From Hymenobacter volaticus (GTDB taxonomy: Bacteria > Bacteroidota > Bacteroidia > Cytophagales > Hymenobacteraceae), in assembly GCF_022921055.1 (NCBI RefSeq), contig NZ_CP095061.1, positions 4,441,501-4,505,500 on the forward strand: 64,000 bases of DNA. Reading direction: 5' to 3'. The stretch's first letter is position 1, and every line of letters starts with the position of its first letter. Under the pieces are notes generated by a model that did not search any database, was not told the DNA's origin, and worked only from the letters and a program-made list of their open reading frames with translations. The translations under genes were made by a program, and so were the position numbers. Below are positions 17,596 through 27,405 of the stretch, piece after piece.

Positions 17596-18633
17596 TTAGC
17601 TTGGCAAGTTAGGCATTGGTTTCCAGGCTAGAATGTGGTGTAGAGCCTGTACAGGGGTCAGCGCTTTGATACAAGTACATGCTGCTGGCTGATGGCGGCA
17701 GTCTTGACAGTCGGGGCGGTCGAAGACGAGGTATTCGGCGTGTGGCCCCAACGGGGCCCAGCGCCCCGGATGCATCGGCCGGATAGGGGGATAGAAACCT
17801 AATGCATGACGCCCTAAAGCAGCGGCTAAATGCAGCGGCCCTGTGCTGCCAGCCACTATGCCATCGGCTTGGTGCAAGAAAGCCAGAAGTTGAGGCAATG
17901 TTAGGCAGCCCGTCAGGTCAGCAGTTAGGTAGGATCGGTGTTCTGTTAGCCACTCTTGTAGTTCTTCTCCTTCAGCAGCAGTTCCCGTCACGAATACACG
18001 GTGCCCAGCCGCGTGCAAAAGCCGGGCCAGCGTACCGAAGTGAGCTAGCCCCCACTCGCGGGCACTACCGCGGCTACGTGGGTGCAGCACAACGTTGAGC
18101 TGGGTTTCGGTTCGTTCACTCAGCATCTGGCGCCACTGCAGAGCAAGCGGCTCCGATGGCTGCAGTCGAACCAAGTTCGCTACCTCAGGCAACGGCAATA
18201 GAGTATCTGCATGGAGCGGGGCTAGTAGCTGCAAGTTTAGCTGTGCCTCGTGCAACGACGAACGACGCCGACTTAGTGCGACCAGACGGTTGCAGGTAAG
18301 CCAATGAAACAACCGGTTACGGGTGCCAATGCGAACAGCAATACCAGCTTGGCGGGCCAACTGAGCTAATAGCTTGTTGGGAAAGATGTGTAGAATAACC
18401 TCTGCCTGCTGCGTTTGCAACAATTGAATTTGCTCGGCTTTAGGCAAAGTAATTAAGTGGTCGAAGTTCAAGAAACCATCCACCCACGGACATGCTTCGG
18501 CCACGGCTTGCGTGTAGGTGCGGCCTATCAGCACAACGCGGCAACCAGGGAACAGCTGTTTTAGCCGCCCACATACTGGTAGCGTGAGCACCACATCGCC
18601 AATAGCATCCGTACGGCTTACCAGAAATGTCAT
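17596..18633 (-). CDS. glycosyltransferase family 9 (heptosyltransferase-like)
   Basis: 345 aa. The N-terminus MTFLVSRTDAIGDVVLTLPV is the GT9 start with the R-x-D-x-x-G-D motif; AGSTGPLHLAAALGRHALGF in the C-terminal domain is the donor-site signature. It is expected to add a sugar (heptose or similar) to lipid A-core in the cytoplasm. A short C-terminal Cys cluster (CQDCRHQPAACTC) is seen. Sits between the GT2 and ligase-like genes. Confidence 0.9.
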   Translation of the reverse strand: MTFLVSRTDAIGDVVLTLPVCGRLKQLFPGCRVVLIGRTYTQAVAEACPWVDGFLNFDHLITLPKAEQIQLLQTQQAEVILHIFPNKLLAQLARQAGIAVRIGTRNRLFHWLTCNRLVALSRRRSSLHEAQLNLQLLAPLHADTLLPLPEVANLVRLQPSEPLALQWRQMLSERTETQLNVVLHPRSRGSAREWGLAHFGTLARLLHAAGHRVFVTGTAAEGEELQEWLTEHRSYLTADLTGCLTLPQLLAFLHQADGIVAGSTGPLHLAAALGRHALGFYPPIRPMHPGRWAPLGPHAEYLVFDRPDCQDCRHQPAACTCIKALTPVQALHHILAWKPMPNLPS

Positions 18634-18670
18634 CTTAAATAATTAGGGAGGTAACTAGTATCATATAGCT

Positions 18671-19459
18671 CTATTGCCCATTCTTCCCTCCTACCATCTT
18701 TGCGTCTCGCCCAAATTTGAGCTTTGCGAATTTTAAAAACACACCTAGGGCAGAAATAACGGCGATACTAAGCCCTGCAAAACCATCTAAAAAGCCACGG
18801 CGAAAGAAGTAGCCATGCACGAACCGCCACCACGGCTTGAGCAAAAGGTGGAATAGCGTAACGTGGCGTTTATTAGCCAACCACAGTTCGTCAGCCGCAA
18901 TGCTAGTAAACCGATTGAGTTGGCTGACGTGCTGCTCTACGGAGTTGTATGAGTAATGAAGTAAATCACCAGACAGGGTACCCGCAGCTTGTCCGGCTGC
19001 TATCTGAAACCGCTCGTGCAGCAACAAGCCTTGCCACTCCCCTAGCCGCCGGTCGTAGAGGCGCAGCTTTCGGTCAGGATACCAACCACCGTGGCGTACC
19101 CAGGTGCCACAATAGTTGGTGAGTCGCGTCAGGGAATAGCCGGCATGTTGCCAATTTTGCTTCACCTTCCGGATACTTTGGCGCAATTCTTCTGTAAGCA
19201 CTTCATCCGCATCAAGCTGAAGCACCATATCGTGTTGGGCCTGGGCAGTAGCAAAATTCTTTTGTGCTACATATCCTTCAAATGCGTGCTGAATTACGCG
19301 TACGCCGTGCTGATGGCAAATGTCAACCGTGCGGTCAGTGGAAAACGAATCGACTACTACTACGTCCTCAGCTATGTCGTGTAGGGCTTCTAAGCACCGC
19401 GCAATATTGTGCTCTTCATTATAAGTAATAACGACGACGGAAAGAGGAACGCTTGGCAT
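18671..19459 (-). CDS. glycosyltransferase family 2 (WaaE/KdtX-like)
   Basis: 262 aa GT-A fold enzyme. Seen: SVVVITYNEEHNIARCL, DVVVVDSFSTDRT and the metal-binding DADE (LQLDADEVLTEEL), then the WaaE-type block WVRHGGWYPDRKLRLYDRR. A C-terminal membrane-associating segment (about 218-250) ends with the FAKLK stretch. The family acts on lipopolysaccharide inner core. First gene of the glycan cluster. Confidence 0.9.
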   Translation of the reverse strand: MPSVPLSVVVITYNEEHNIARCLEALHDIAEDVVVVDSFSTDRTVDICHQHGVRVIQHAFEGYVAQKNFATAQAQHDMVLQLDADEVLTEELRQSIRKVKQNWQHAGYSLTRLTNYCGTWVRHGGWYPDRKLRLYDRRLGEWQGLLLHERFQIAAGQAAGTLSGDLLHYSYNSVEQHVSQLNRFTSIAADELWLANKRHVTLFHLLLKPWWRFVHGYFFRRGFLDGFAGLSIAVISALGVFLKFAKLKFGRDAKMVGGKNGQ

Positions 19460-19540
19460 GGCCTACAAATATCCGGGTTTTCTGTGGCCTAGGTTACTTC
19501 CTGCTGTGAGTGGTATCAAATACAGGTTATACCACGTGCT

Positions 19541-20416
19541 ATGCCAACTTTCAATTTGTTTCGCTTCGGCCACTTAGGCACTTGGGTGTGTTGGCTGCTT
19601 TTAATTGCTGGCTGTGATGGTCCTGTTGAGTGGCCGCCGAGTTTTTACTTTAACCGGTATCCGGTACAGCACTCACTCGACCTAACAAAAGTACTTGGGA
19701 GAGAAATGCGGCTAGTCTCCATGCAGGACACGCTAGACTTGCGCATTCACCATCAGTTGTCGAGTGGTATTAATTTCCTGACTGATGCCGTTAGCGGCGA
19801 TACTCTACAACGGGTCTGGGTTACACGTCATCAGGGCCTCTACTATTTCACCTGCCCTATCAGCGACACATGCTATTGGGTTCATGCTGCGCGCATTAAA
19901 CGCAACCAAGTGCAAGGTTTGGCTGATGCTTACCGCCAACTTCACCTTATGGAGCAAGCTGCTCGAGCGGGTCAGTTTCCAGACTTAGTGCAGTACCATG
20001 ATTCGACTACAGGTATTCTGCGACTTCGATTCGACCCGAAAAGGCTGCGCAAGTTTTATACTGCAATGCTCGATAGTTTACCCATCTACCGTATGGTACC
20101 TCGAACACCTTATCAATACGCTTCTCTGCTAACCGATTCCGTTGCAACCACTGCACAGAACTCAGAGCCTTTCATTCACAGCATGTACCCTAATCCTGCG
20201 TCGGATGTATTGAATGTTGGGGTAGCAAGTAACGAGCTATGCGAGGCGACTATTTTCGATATGGAAGGAAAACTTATACAAACTGCTCCTGTTTCGGCGG
20301 GTGCTACCACAGCACAAGTACAGTACTTGCCCGCGGGCCGCTACATGGTGCGAGTGAGAGAAACAGCTACCAGCCAAGTGCCACCCAACAATTGCAAATT
20401 GAACGTTAAGCATTAA
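19541..20416 (+). CDS. secreted protein with type IX secretion C-terminal domain
   Basis: 291 aa. The C-terminal ~75 residues (SMYPNPASDVLNVGV, then ATIFDMEGKLIQ, LPAGRYMVRVRE) form a Por-type T9SS sorting domain, which sends the protein through the outer membrane. The N-terminus is a signal peptide ending LLIAGC, which also fits a lipobox; having both is odd because T9SS cargo is usually cut by signal peptidase I. The middle (about 30-210) is not recognised. It stands alone between the GT2 gene and the SDR. Confidence 0.75.
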   Translation: MPTFNLFRFGHLGTWVCWLLLIAGCDGPVEWPPSFYFNRYPVQHSLDLTKVLGREMRLVSMQDTLDLRIHHQLSSGINFLTDAVSGDTLQRVWVTRHQGLYYFTCPISDTCYWVHAARIKRNQVQGLADAYRQLHLMEQAARAGQFPDLVQYHDSTTGILRLRFDPKRLRKFYTAMLDSLPIYRMVPRTPYQYASLLTDSVATTAQNSEPFIHSMYPNPASDVLNVGVASNELCEATIFDMEGKLIQTAPVSAGATTAQVQYLPAGRYMVRVRETATSQVPPNNCKLNVKH

Positions 20417-20485
20417 TAACAAAGAAAGTAAGGCAAGAAGTGGCCTCGACCGTTAGCCTACGTATACTTCCGCTACATCTTCTTA

Positions 20486-21367
20486 ATGCATCGTATGCCT
20501 AACCTAAAAGACAGAATTGTCCTTGTTACGGGGGCCACATCTGGAATCGGAGAAGTAACAGCTCGTGAACTGGCCAAGCAAGGGGCTCATGTAGTATTGC
20601 TAGCGCGCAACGCTGAGAAAGCCGAGGCTACGCGCCGTAAAATTGTAGCTGCTGCCAGCCACGATTTGGTAGGAGTATTGCTTTGCGACCTATCGGATTT
20701 GGGACAAGTACGAAAAGCCGCCGAGACGTTCAAACGAATTTACCCCCGCCTCGATGTGCTTGTCAACAATGCGGGACTGTTGTTTGGTCATCCTCGCAAA
20801 GTATCGGCCGATGACTACGAAATGGGTGTTGCGACTAATCACCTTGGTCCTTTTCTTCTTACAAGTCTATTGCTAGATGAACTTAGGAAGAGCTCTGATG
20901 GCCGTATCGTGAATCTGGCCTCAGAAGCCTACCACTTCGCGAAGCCTGACTTAGCTGATTTTCAATCGGAGCGCAACTACAGCCCTATGCGCGTATATGG
21001 CAATACCAAGCTCTACAATATTATGTTCACGCAGGAGCTGGCGCGGCAGTTACGGGCACGGAACATCCAACATGTAACGGTGAATGCAGTTCACCCCGGA
21101 GCTGTAGCCAGCAACTTCGGCGACAGTTCCAGCGGTTGGCTGTCTGTTCTTACCAAAGCATTTCGCCCATTTATGCTAACAGTGGAGCAAGGCGCTGCAA
21201 CTAGCATCTTTTTAGCTTCCGAGCCTTTGGGTGCCGAAGTGAGTGGCGGTTATTTCGAGAAGAAACAGGCCAAGGCCGTAAAGCACTCCTTCAACACACC
21301 AGAAAACGCATTGGCTCTGTGGCACGAAACGGAGCGGCTTGTGCAGCACAATTTCTTTCAGGATTAA
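20486..21367 (+). CDS. short-chain dehydrogenase/reductase (retinol dehydrogenase-like)
   Basis: 293 aa NAD(P)-dependent oxidoreductase. TGATSGIG cofactor motif at residues 15-22, NNAG later in LDVLVNNAGLLFG, and active site Ser (LASEAYHF) with Y-x3-K (YGNTK). The RDH/WWOX-like layout suggests a lipid or aldehyde substrate, but the substrate cannot be read from sequence. A second start three codons in (MPNLKDRIVLVTG at 20495) is equally possible. Confidence 0.92.
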   Translation: MHRMPNLKDRIVLVTGATSGIGEVTARELAKQGAHVVLLARNAEKAEATRRKIVAAASHDLVGVLLCDLSDLGQVRKAAETFKRIYPRLDVLVNNAGLLFGHPRKVSADDYEMGVATNHLGPFLLTSLLLDELRKSSDGRIVNLASEAYHFAKPDLADFQSERNYSPMRVYGNTKLYNIMFTQELARQLRARNIQHVTVNAVHPGAVASNFGDSSSGWLSVLTKAFRPFMLTVEQGAATSIFLASEPLGAEVSGGYFEKKQAKAVKHSFNTPENALALWHETERLVQHNFFQD

Positions 21368-21399
21368 GGTATTCCGTACAAACGTCGTATTCGTGCCGT

Positions 21400-21900
21400 A
21401 TGCTGAACATCCTGTGGTCTCTGCTGAATGCTGCATTGCTTTTGGGCTTCCTATATATCTTCTTTCGAGCTGCGAAGCTCTTAAAGCAGTATGTAGGCTT
21501 AGGAGCGTCATTGTTTTTCATATTTGGTCTCCTGACTATCGGTTGTGGCAGATCAGGCGAAGGGTCTGCTAAGCTTCCTCCAAAGAACTTACTTGCCGGC
21601 AAAGAGAAAGATATTCCGCTAGGCAATGGAAATTCCCACCAGCAGGTTGCTCTTGGTGGCAGCAACACGCTTAATGTTTTGGCTGAGTACTATAAGCAAG
21701 ACGACGTAATTCGACCACGCGGCTTATTTGCCACCGTATCAGGGTTGACGCTTGGACATCATTGGCAACCACTAATAGGCACCCTCACTCAGCACAATAT
21801 GCAGCTACATTATGAGCTAAGGCTTAAACATGAATGGCTTTTGCTTGGCACGCCGGTATATGTAACAAGTACAGCATCAACTGGTCTTCTATCGGAGTGA
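21400..21900 (+). CDS. small membrane protein of unknown function
   Basis: 166 aa from the ATG at 21400 (MLNILWSLLNAALLLGF); the 27 residues upstream in the same frame overlap the SDR gene and are not credible. Two hydrophobic helices (about 2-20 and 31-50) precede a soluble domain. No family recognised. It is followed by a strong terminator at 21938-21982 and may be cotranscribed with the SDR gene. Confidence 0.6.
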   Translation: MLNILWSLLNAALLLGFLYIFFRAAKLLKQYVGLGASLFFIFGLLTIGCGRSGEGSAKLPPKNLLAGKEKDIPLGNGNSHQQVALGGSNTLNVLAEYYKQDDVIRPRGLFATVSGLTLGHHWQPLIGTLTQHNMQLHYELRLKHEWLLLGTPVYVTSTASTGLLSE

Positions 21901-21937
21901 ACTGCGAACATCGGTTTGCATGCTGCAACTCACAAGC

Positions 21938-21982
21938 AATATAAAACCCCGCCCGGCGCAGTGCCGAGCGGGGTTTTATATT
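21938..21982. terminator. bidirectional terminator before ahcY
   Basis: Arms AATATAAAACCCCGC (21938-21952) and GCGGGGTTTTATATT (21968-21982) are perfect complements, with a GC-rich inner hairpin. It serves the plus-strand membrane protein and the minus-strand ahcY gene. Confidence 0.92.
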
Positions 21983-22000
21983 CTTGGATACTAGTACCGA

Positions 22001-23320
22001 TTAGTAACGGTACAGGTCAGACTTGAATGGACCTTCCACCGATACTTTGATATAATCGGCTTGCTTAGGCGTCAACTCGTCCAACTCAACACCAATCTTG
22101 GCGAGGTGAAGGCGGGCAACTTTCTCGTCGAGGTGCTTAGGCAAGGTATATACTTGCTTCTCGTACTTATCGGCGTTCTGCCACAGTTCCAACTGAGCCA
22201 ACGTTTGGTTGGTAAAGGAGTTCGACATTACGAAAGAAGGGTGACCCGTGGCGCAGCCCAAGTTCACAAGGCGGCCTTCAGCTAGAATGATCAGCTCTTT
22301 GCCATCGATGTTATACAAGTCAACCTGTGGCTTGATAGTGTCTTTGGTGTGGCCATAGTTCTTGTTCAACCACGCCATGTCGATTTCATCGTCGAAGTGG
22401 CCAATGTTGCAGACGATAGCCTTGTCTTTCAGAGCGCGGAAGTGCTCACCGGTTAGGATGTCGCAGTTACCGGTAGCGGTTACTACGATATCAGCTTCCT
22501 TCACTGCGTTGGTCAACTTCTTCACAGCGTAACCATCCATAGCAGCTTGCAGGGCGCAGATCGGGTCAATCTCGGTTACAATAACACGAGCGCCGGCACC
22601 AGCTAAGCTAGCGGCCGTACCTTTTCCTACGTCGCCGTAGCCAGCTACTACCGCTACTTTACCAGCCATCATCACATCGGTAGCCCGACGGATAGCGTCA
22701 ACAGCTGATTCTTTGCAGCCGTACTTGTTGTCGAACTTCGACTTGGTAACCGAGTCGTTTACGTTGAAGGCAGGGAACAGCAAAGAGCCGTTCTTCACCC
22801 GCTCGAACAAGCGCAGTACACCGGTGGTAGTTTCTTCGGAAACACCTTTGATGCCGGCTGCTAGCTCAGGATATTGGTTGAGGACCATGTTGGTGAGGTC
22901 GCCACCGTCGTCGAGGATCATGTTCAGAGGCTCGCGCTTGTCGCCGAAGAATAGCGTCTGTTCGATGCACCAGTTGAACTCCTCTTCATTCATACCTTTC
23001 CAGGCATACACTGGAATGCCAGCAGCAGCAATAGCAGCAGCAGCGTGGTCTTGTGTAGAGAAGATATTGCACGACGACCACGTCACGTCAGCGCCCAACA
23101 CGATCAGGGTTTCGATGAGCACAGCCGTTTGAATAGTCATGTGCAAGCAACCGGCGATACGTGCACCTTTCAGCGGCTTCGATGCGCCAAACTCCTCGCG
23201 CAATGCCATCAGGCCGGGCATTTCAGCTTCAGCCAAACGAATTTCCTTACGGCCCCACTCAGCGAGGCTCATATCTTTTACTTTGTACGGAACGTAAGCC
23301 GTGGTTTTGGTCTCAACCAT
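22001..23320 (-). CDS. ahcY: adenosylhomocysteinase
   Basis: Hydrolyses S-adenosylhomocysteine to adenosine and homocysteine in the methyl cycle. 439 aa from ATG 23320 ([20 protein letters not shown]); a longer reading from 23419 would run through the promoter. Signatures: [21 protein letters not shown]-binding [11 protein letters not shown], and the C-terminal KSDLYRY. A -7 box TATCTTTG lies 30 bases upstream. Confidence 0.98.
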   Translation of the reverse strand: MVETKTTAYVPYKVKDMSLAEWGRKEIRLAEAEMPGLMALREEFGASKPLKGARIAGCLHMTIQTAVLIETLIVLGADVTWSSCNIFSTQDHAAAAIAAAGIPVYAWKGMNEEEFNWCIEQTLFFGDKREPLNMILDDGGDLTNMVLNQYPELAAGIKGVSEETTTGVLRLFERVKNGSLLFPAFNVNDSVTKSKFDNKYGCKESAVDAIRRATDVMMAGKVAVVAGYGDVGKGTAASLAGAGARVIVTEIDPICALQAAMDGYAVKKLTNAVKEADIVVTATGNCDILTGEHFRALKDKAIVCNIGHFDDEIDMAWLNKNYGHTKDTIKPQVDLYNIDGKELIILAEGRLVNLGCATGHPSFVMSNSFTNQTLAQLELWQNADKYEKQVYTLPKHLDEKVARLHLAKIGVELDELTPKQADYIKVSVEGPFKSDLYRY

Positions 23321-23349
23321 GATATAGAAGGTTTTTTGCGAGTCAACTG

Positions 23350-23357
23350 CAAAGATA
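23350..23357 (-). promoter_or_regulatory. -7 promoter element of ahcY
   Basis: TATCTTTG on the minus strand matches TAnnTTTG, about 30 bases before the ahcY start. No TTG is seen at the ideal 19-base spacing; the nearest lies 26 bases upstream. Confidence 0.5.
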
Positions 23358-24077
23358 GCTAAAATGTTATTCGGACTTAAATACAAGAAAGTCTGCCTCT
23401 GAAGAAGCAGGCTTCTCAATATAATGTATATAAGATTTAGTTGTTATGAATGATGACAGCTACGGGCTGCAATGCTAGATCAAGTATTAAGCATTTCACT
23501 CTGTGCGCTATCCCGCATAAATTTTGCTGGCTTCGTTTGCTTTGTTGTTAGCTCTACTAGAGCGAGCCAGTATCATCAACATTCGTAACAGTTGTAGGCT
23601 ACTGCACACTTGTATCAAGTATGTAGTACCAGTCTAGTAGAATTTCTAGAAACGGAAACGCATTATTGAATCAGGTTTCCGCGTTAGAAGTGTTCTGATA
23701 CAGTTCCGTTACGCAGAGCCTAATAGAATGCTCTCCTTGGCTAAAGAGCACCATGCGCAAGCTACCCTACTTCGGTACTATCTACTAATGTGTCTGCATT
23801 AAACTGATATGAGAGCGTGGGCAATCATACTTGACCCTGAATGGACGAGGTGATATTAGCATCCTTCAGTTCATGAAAACTAAGGTCGCAGGTGAGTGTC
23901 GAATCAGAAAAGCCAACGCAACAAAGCGCAGCAAGTCTTCAGCAGTTGGTACTATAGTGAGAAGAAATTAGGACTTGCGCTTAGAACGAATACTTGAATG
24001 GCTTTGTTGGGCTACGACTGAAATCTTTCCTGCCAAGACATATAGCTTCTTGTCTTGCAGTGTATTAAATTTGTACC
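23358..24077. other. 720-bp intergenic region without recognised genes
   Basis: Between the ahcY promoter and the next plus-strand gene. The only open frame (from 23975) overlaps the start of the following gene and has no protein-like composition. I see no tRNA, repeat or clear hairpin. A decayed gene is possible but not shown. Confidence 0.4.
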
Positions 24078-24707
24078 ATGCAATACACCGCCTCCCATTC
24101 ATATCACGCACACCTACGCGTATTTGTCCTATTTTTTGTTGCTGCGTTACTACTCAGTAACCCGCTTCGTGCCCAACAGGTTTTCAATACTATCAAGCTA
24201 AGCCCAGAAGATGAAAATCGGGGTTTGAATGGAGTGCAGAAAAACTTTTATTTCGCCACCAAGGACTCTCCATCAGACGACGATTACCAGAACGCCGGAT
24301 ATTTTGGGCAACGGCTGCGGCCATATCTAGCTGGTAACAACGAAGCATTGGAAAACCTGAACCTATACCGACGGCAGAAGTGGCTGTTCTTAGCTGAAAG
24401 AGCAGTATTTATGGGTTCTGTTGCTACCTATGGTGCGCAAGTGCTACAGGGCGACGGTGAACAGCGCTACTTCGACAACCGGCAGAAAGTGGTGATAGGC
24501 GTAGCTGCAGTCAGTTTGTTGTCAAACATTTTTATTACGCGCCATACCAACGAGCATTTCGAGCGGGCTGTAAGCGTGTACAACGCAGGTCAGCCGGCTG
24601 CTCGTAATACTGGCAGCTTGATTCAGCGGTTAGCACCAAGTGGCATTGGCGTGGCAGCTGCCCCCACCGGACAGCCACAATTGGCATTGCGCTGGCAGAT
24701 TCGCTAG
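24078..24707 (+). CDS. exported protein of unknown function
   Basis: 209 aa. N-terminal signal peptide with hydrophobic core VFVLFFVAALLLSNPLRAQQ and a probable cut after LRA. The mature part has WLFLAERAVFMGSVATYGAQ and VVIGVAAVSLLSNIFIT, two more hydrophobic stretches, so it may be membrane-associated. I do not recognise the family. No same-strand neighbour within 200 bp. Confidence 0.65.
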   Translation: MQYTASHSYHAHLRVFVLFFVAALLLSNPLRAQQVFNTIKLSPEDENRGLNGVQKNFYFATKDSPSDDDYQNAGYFGQRLRPYLAGNNEALENLNLYRRQKWLFLAERAVFMGSVATYGAQVLQGDGEQRYFDNRQKVVIGVAAVSLLSNIFITRHTNEHFERAVSVYNAGQPAARNTGSLIQRLAPSGIGVAAAPTGQPQLALRWQIR

Positions 24708-24913
24708 TGCTGTTCGTGCTTTCTTAGCGCTATCCTTTACTGTTGCAGCAATAAAGTTTTCAAGTGAATTCATCGGTTAAGGCACTCTTACTTGCCCTGA
24801 AAACGTTTACTTCACAGTATTGGCTGCAAGAAGTGCTGCTATCCGGCACTTGCTTGAGGCATTGGTTAGGCCCTGTGGTCAACCACGCTTTTTTTTGTTC
24901 GTAGGAGTAGTTC

Positions 24914-26101
24914 ATGGAATTTCCGTTGCCCGAGGCGGCGCGTCGGTACGTTGCGAAGCACCTGTACGATGACCCCGCCCAATTGGCTTTGCAAGCCCGC
25001 CGTTATCCCAGTCTGCCTGTTCCGGAACTGGTTCGTCAAATTCAGGCCCGTCAGAAGGCGCGCTCGAAAGTGCCCGCTTGGGCCGATAATCCCGACCTCA
25101 TTTTTCCGCCTACTTTGTCGGTGGAGCAGGCTTCATCGGCGCGTACTGCGGCGTTTAAAGCTTCTTTGGTTAATGGTCAGCGCTTAGTAGATCTGACAGG
25201 GGGCTTTGGCGTAGACGTGTCGTACTTTGCTGAGCAGATACCCGAAGTGCATTATGTAGAGCGCAATGCCGCTTTAGCTGATGTAGTGCGCTACAACCTG
25301 ACGCATTTAGGCGTCACCAATGTGCAGTTTCACACTGCCGACGCGGTGAACTTTTTGCGCAATACGCCGGATACTTTCGACTGGATTTATTTGGACCCGG
25401 CGCGGCGTGATACCGCATCCCGCAAGATTTTTAAGCTGCAGGACTGTGAGCCCGATGTGTTGCGCTTACTGCCATTGCTGCTACACAAGGGGCGCCGCGT
25501 ATTGCTGAAAACGTCGCCTATGCTTGATATCGAGCAGGCTTTGCAGGAACTACGGCAGGTACGCCGCCTGTGGGTGGTAGCCGTCGACAATGACTGCAAA
25601 GAAGTGTTGTATGAGTTAGGCCCGGAAGCAGCCGTAGACCCAGAGCGGTACACAATAAATCTGCTTCGCACGGGTGAGCAACAGGAATTTCGGCTGAATC
25701 GGGCGCGTGAAGCTCGTGCAGTATCCCGCTACGCCGAGCCGCAAGACTATCTGTATGAGCCGAACGTAGCGATACTGAAAGCGGGAGGATTCCGCAGCAT
25801 TGGTACCGCCTTCGAGTTTCTCAAACTACACCAACACAGCCACCTTTACACCTCCGATACATTACGCCCCGAGTTTCCGGGCCGGATCTTCCGTATTCGG
25901 GCGGTAGAGCGCTACGATGCAACAGCCATAAAAGCACACCTTGGTCCCGAGGCCCGTGCCCACGTCACTACCCGCAATTTCCCAGATACCGTTGCCGATT
26001 TCCGCCATCGTACTGGAATCCGAGAGGGTGGTGAGACTTACTTATTCGCTACCACGAATTTAGAAGGCAAATTAATGGTGCTGGTTTGCGAGAAGCTGTA
26101 G
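24914..26101 (+). CDS. SAM-dependent methyltransferase with THUMP-like domain
   Basis: 395 aa. The central Rossmann fold shows LVDLTGGFGVDVSYFAEQ (SAM motif I), the acidic VERN and LDPARR (the D-P-P/D-P-A catalytic-type motif IV). N-terminal helical segment with PELVRQIQARQKA and C-terminal region match the PG_1098-type proteins of Bacteroidota, which carry a THUMP-like/ferredoxin-like domain and are thought to modify RNA. The target is unknown. Convergent with the glycosylase gene. Confidence 0.85.
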   Translation: MEFPLPEAARRYVAKHLYDDPAQLALQARRYPSLPVPELVRQIQARQKARSKVPAWADNPDLIFPPTLSVEQASSARTAAFKASLVNGQRLVDLTGGFGVDVSYFAEQIPEVHYVERNAALADVVRYNLTHLGVTNVQFHTADAVNFLRNTPDTFDWIYLDPARRDTASRKIFKLQDCEPDVLRLLPLLLHKGRRVLLKTSPMLDIEQALQELRQVRRLWVVAVDNDCKEVLYELGPEAAVDPERYTINLLRTGEQQEFRLNRAREARAVSRYAEPQDYLYEPNVAILKAGGFRSIGTAFEFLKLHQHSHLYTSDTLRPEFPGRIFRIRAVERYDATAIKAHLGPEARAHVTTRNFPDTVADFRHRTGIREGGETYLFATTNLEGKLMVLVCEKL

Positions 26102-26157
26102 ACAATAGGTAGGATAACAAAGCGCAGTAAGTTCTTGTATTGATTGATATTAGCTTG

Positions 26158-26207
26158 AACAGCGACGAAAAAGGATTGCCAAATGGCGAGCCTTTTTCGT
26201 TGCTGTT
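26158..26207. terminator. bidirectional terminator between methyltransferase and glycosylase genes
   Basis: Arms AACAGCGACGAAAAAGG (26158-26174) and CCTTTTTCGTTGCTGTT (26191-26207) pair over 17 positions with one G-T. A5 on the left and T5 on the right allow termination on both strands. Confidence 0.85.
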
Positions 26208-26251
26208 CGGTTTGTTACTATCAGTACTATAGATGGCCTTATATTCTTGAG

Positions 26252-26902
26252 TCACCGGGCCGGACTAGTCCATTTGCTGGCCTTGATACGGAATCGCCAC
26301 GGCAGCGCTGCATCAAAGCCCGCATAGTCTATCCCGACGCGGGGGCTGGCCACAACCTGATCATCAGCAATAACTTCGTGATGATCTTCCAGCCAAATAG
26401 TATCACCGGAAAGGTCGGTGCCGTAGTGCTGGGTGCTAATACCTAAGGCTTGGGTAAGCAAGCCAGGGCCACCGGTTAGGTTACGTTGATATTTGAGGGT
26501 GCCCCGACGGAGTAGCATCTCAGGTATGCCTTCCAATGGCTCTAATCCCCGAATCAGCACGGCATCGGCTTTACCAACTTCGTTGGTGATAATGTTAAAC
26601 AAGGCATAGCGGCCATACACGAGGTATACATACGCTACACCACCTGCCTCATACATGATTTTCGTGCGAGCTGTGTAACGCCCCAAATGCGAGTGGCAAG
26701 CTTGGTCGTTGATGTGAGCGTATGCCTCGGTTTCTACAATGCGCCCACCCGTTAATACCCCGTCGATGTTGGTGTAGAGGTGCTTGCCAAGCAGGTCGCG
26801 GGCTATGAGCACCGGGTCGGAGCGACGGTAGAAATCTAGTGGGATCTTCGTGGGCGGGGGGATGGGGTTTGTTTGAGAATTGGGGGTAGGATTCGTAATC
26901 AT
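26252..26902 (-). CDS. DNA-3-methyladenine glycosylase (AAG/MPG family)
   Basis: Base excision repair enzyme that removes 3-methyladenine and other alkylated purines. 216 aa. Typical AAG features: LARDLLGKHLY, GRIVETEAYA with the catalytic Glu, DQACHSHLGRYTARTKIMYE and VYLVYGRYALFNIITNEVG. Divergent from the cobalamin riboswitch region. Confidence 0.95.
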   Translation of the reverse strand: MITNPTPNSQTNPIPPPTKIPLDFYRRSDPVLIARDLLGKHLYTNIDGVLTGGRIVETEAYAHINDQACHSHLGRYTARTKIMYEAGGVAYVYLVYGRYALFNIITNEVGKADAVLIRGLEPLEGIPEMLLRRGTLKYQRNLTGGPGLLTQALGISTQHYGTDLSGDTIWLEDHHEVIADDQVVASPRVGIDYAGFDAALPWRFRIKASKWTSPAR

Positions 26903-27014
26903 CTGGGCAAACGTTAAAAGGAATTGAACGTGCTACCGGTCAGCAAAACGGGGCTAACAGAACTGCATACGAGCGAGCCTGAAAACCAGCGACTACAAAC
27001 CAGAAACTCCTCTC

Positions 27015-27022
27015 TATCTTTG
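27015..27022 (+). promoter_or_regulatory. -7 promoter element of the cobalamin operon
   Basis: TATCTTTG matches TAnnTTTG and puts the expected transcript start at about 27029, the first base of the riboswitch. No TTG at the preferred distance. Confidence 0.6.
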
Positions 27023-27029
27023 CAGACGT

Positions 27030-27235
27030 AAAGGTGGCCAGACCCTAATTGCGGGGCGCGGCTGAAAAGGGAATCCGGTTACATTCCGGAGCTGTCCCCG
27101 CAACTGTACGCTTCACGAGTTTGGCGCGCCTCTGCTGCCACTGTTTCGCAGAAAGCTTCTTACCTGAGTTGATCAGACGAGGCCGGAGAAATGGGAAGGC
27201 GGCGCGCCGGAAGTTAGCCAGGAGACCTGCCTTTG
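27030..27235 (+). promoter_or_regulatory. cobalamin (B12) riboswitch
   Basis: Contains the diagnostic segments of the cobalamin aptamer in order: AAAAGGGAATCCGG, GCTGTCCCCGCAACTGTA (B12-box core) and AGCCAGGAGACCTGCC at the 3' end. It precedes a TonB receptor and BtuG-like gene by about 170 bases, as expected for a vitamin B12 uptake operon repressed by adenosylcobalamin. The expression platform was not resolved. Confidence 0.95.
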
Positions 27236-27405
27236 CGTTTTCCATGTTCAGCGCCTTCGGAGGAAGGGCGGAGAATGAATGCAGTAGCTGCTTGCAGGCA
27301 GTTGATTTAATCTGTTTTCGGCCTCGGCTTCGGTGTGGCTTTCCCGTCAAGAAAGCTATTCTGGAAGTTTTGAACTGAATTTTCCTATGAGGGGATTTGG
27401 TTCTG

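Noticed and set aside
24066..24073. TAAATTTG as a promoter -7 box for the gene at 24078
   Set aside because: Only 4 bases before the start codon, so the transcript would begin inside the gene, and no TTG lies 19 bases upstream.
23975..24160. Small plus-strand gene ahead of the exported protein
   Set aside because: Overlaps the signal peptide of the 24078 gene in another frame and has no protein-like pattern.
27049..27378. 109-aa open frame upstream of the TonB receptor
   Set aside because: Lies across the cobalamin riboswitch, which accounts for the sequence conservation there.
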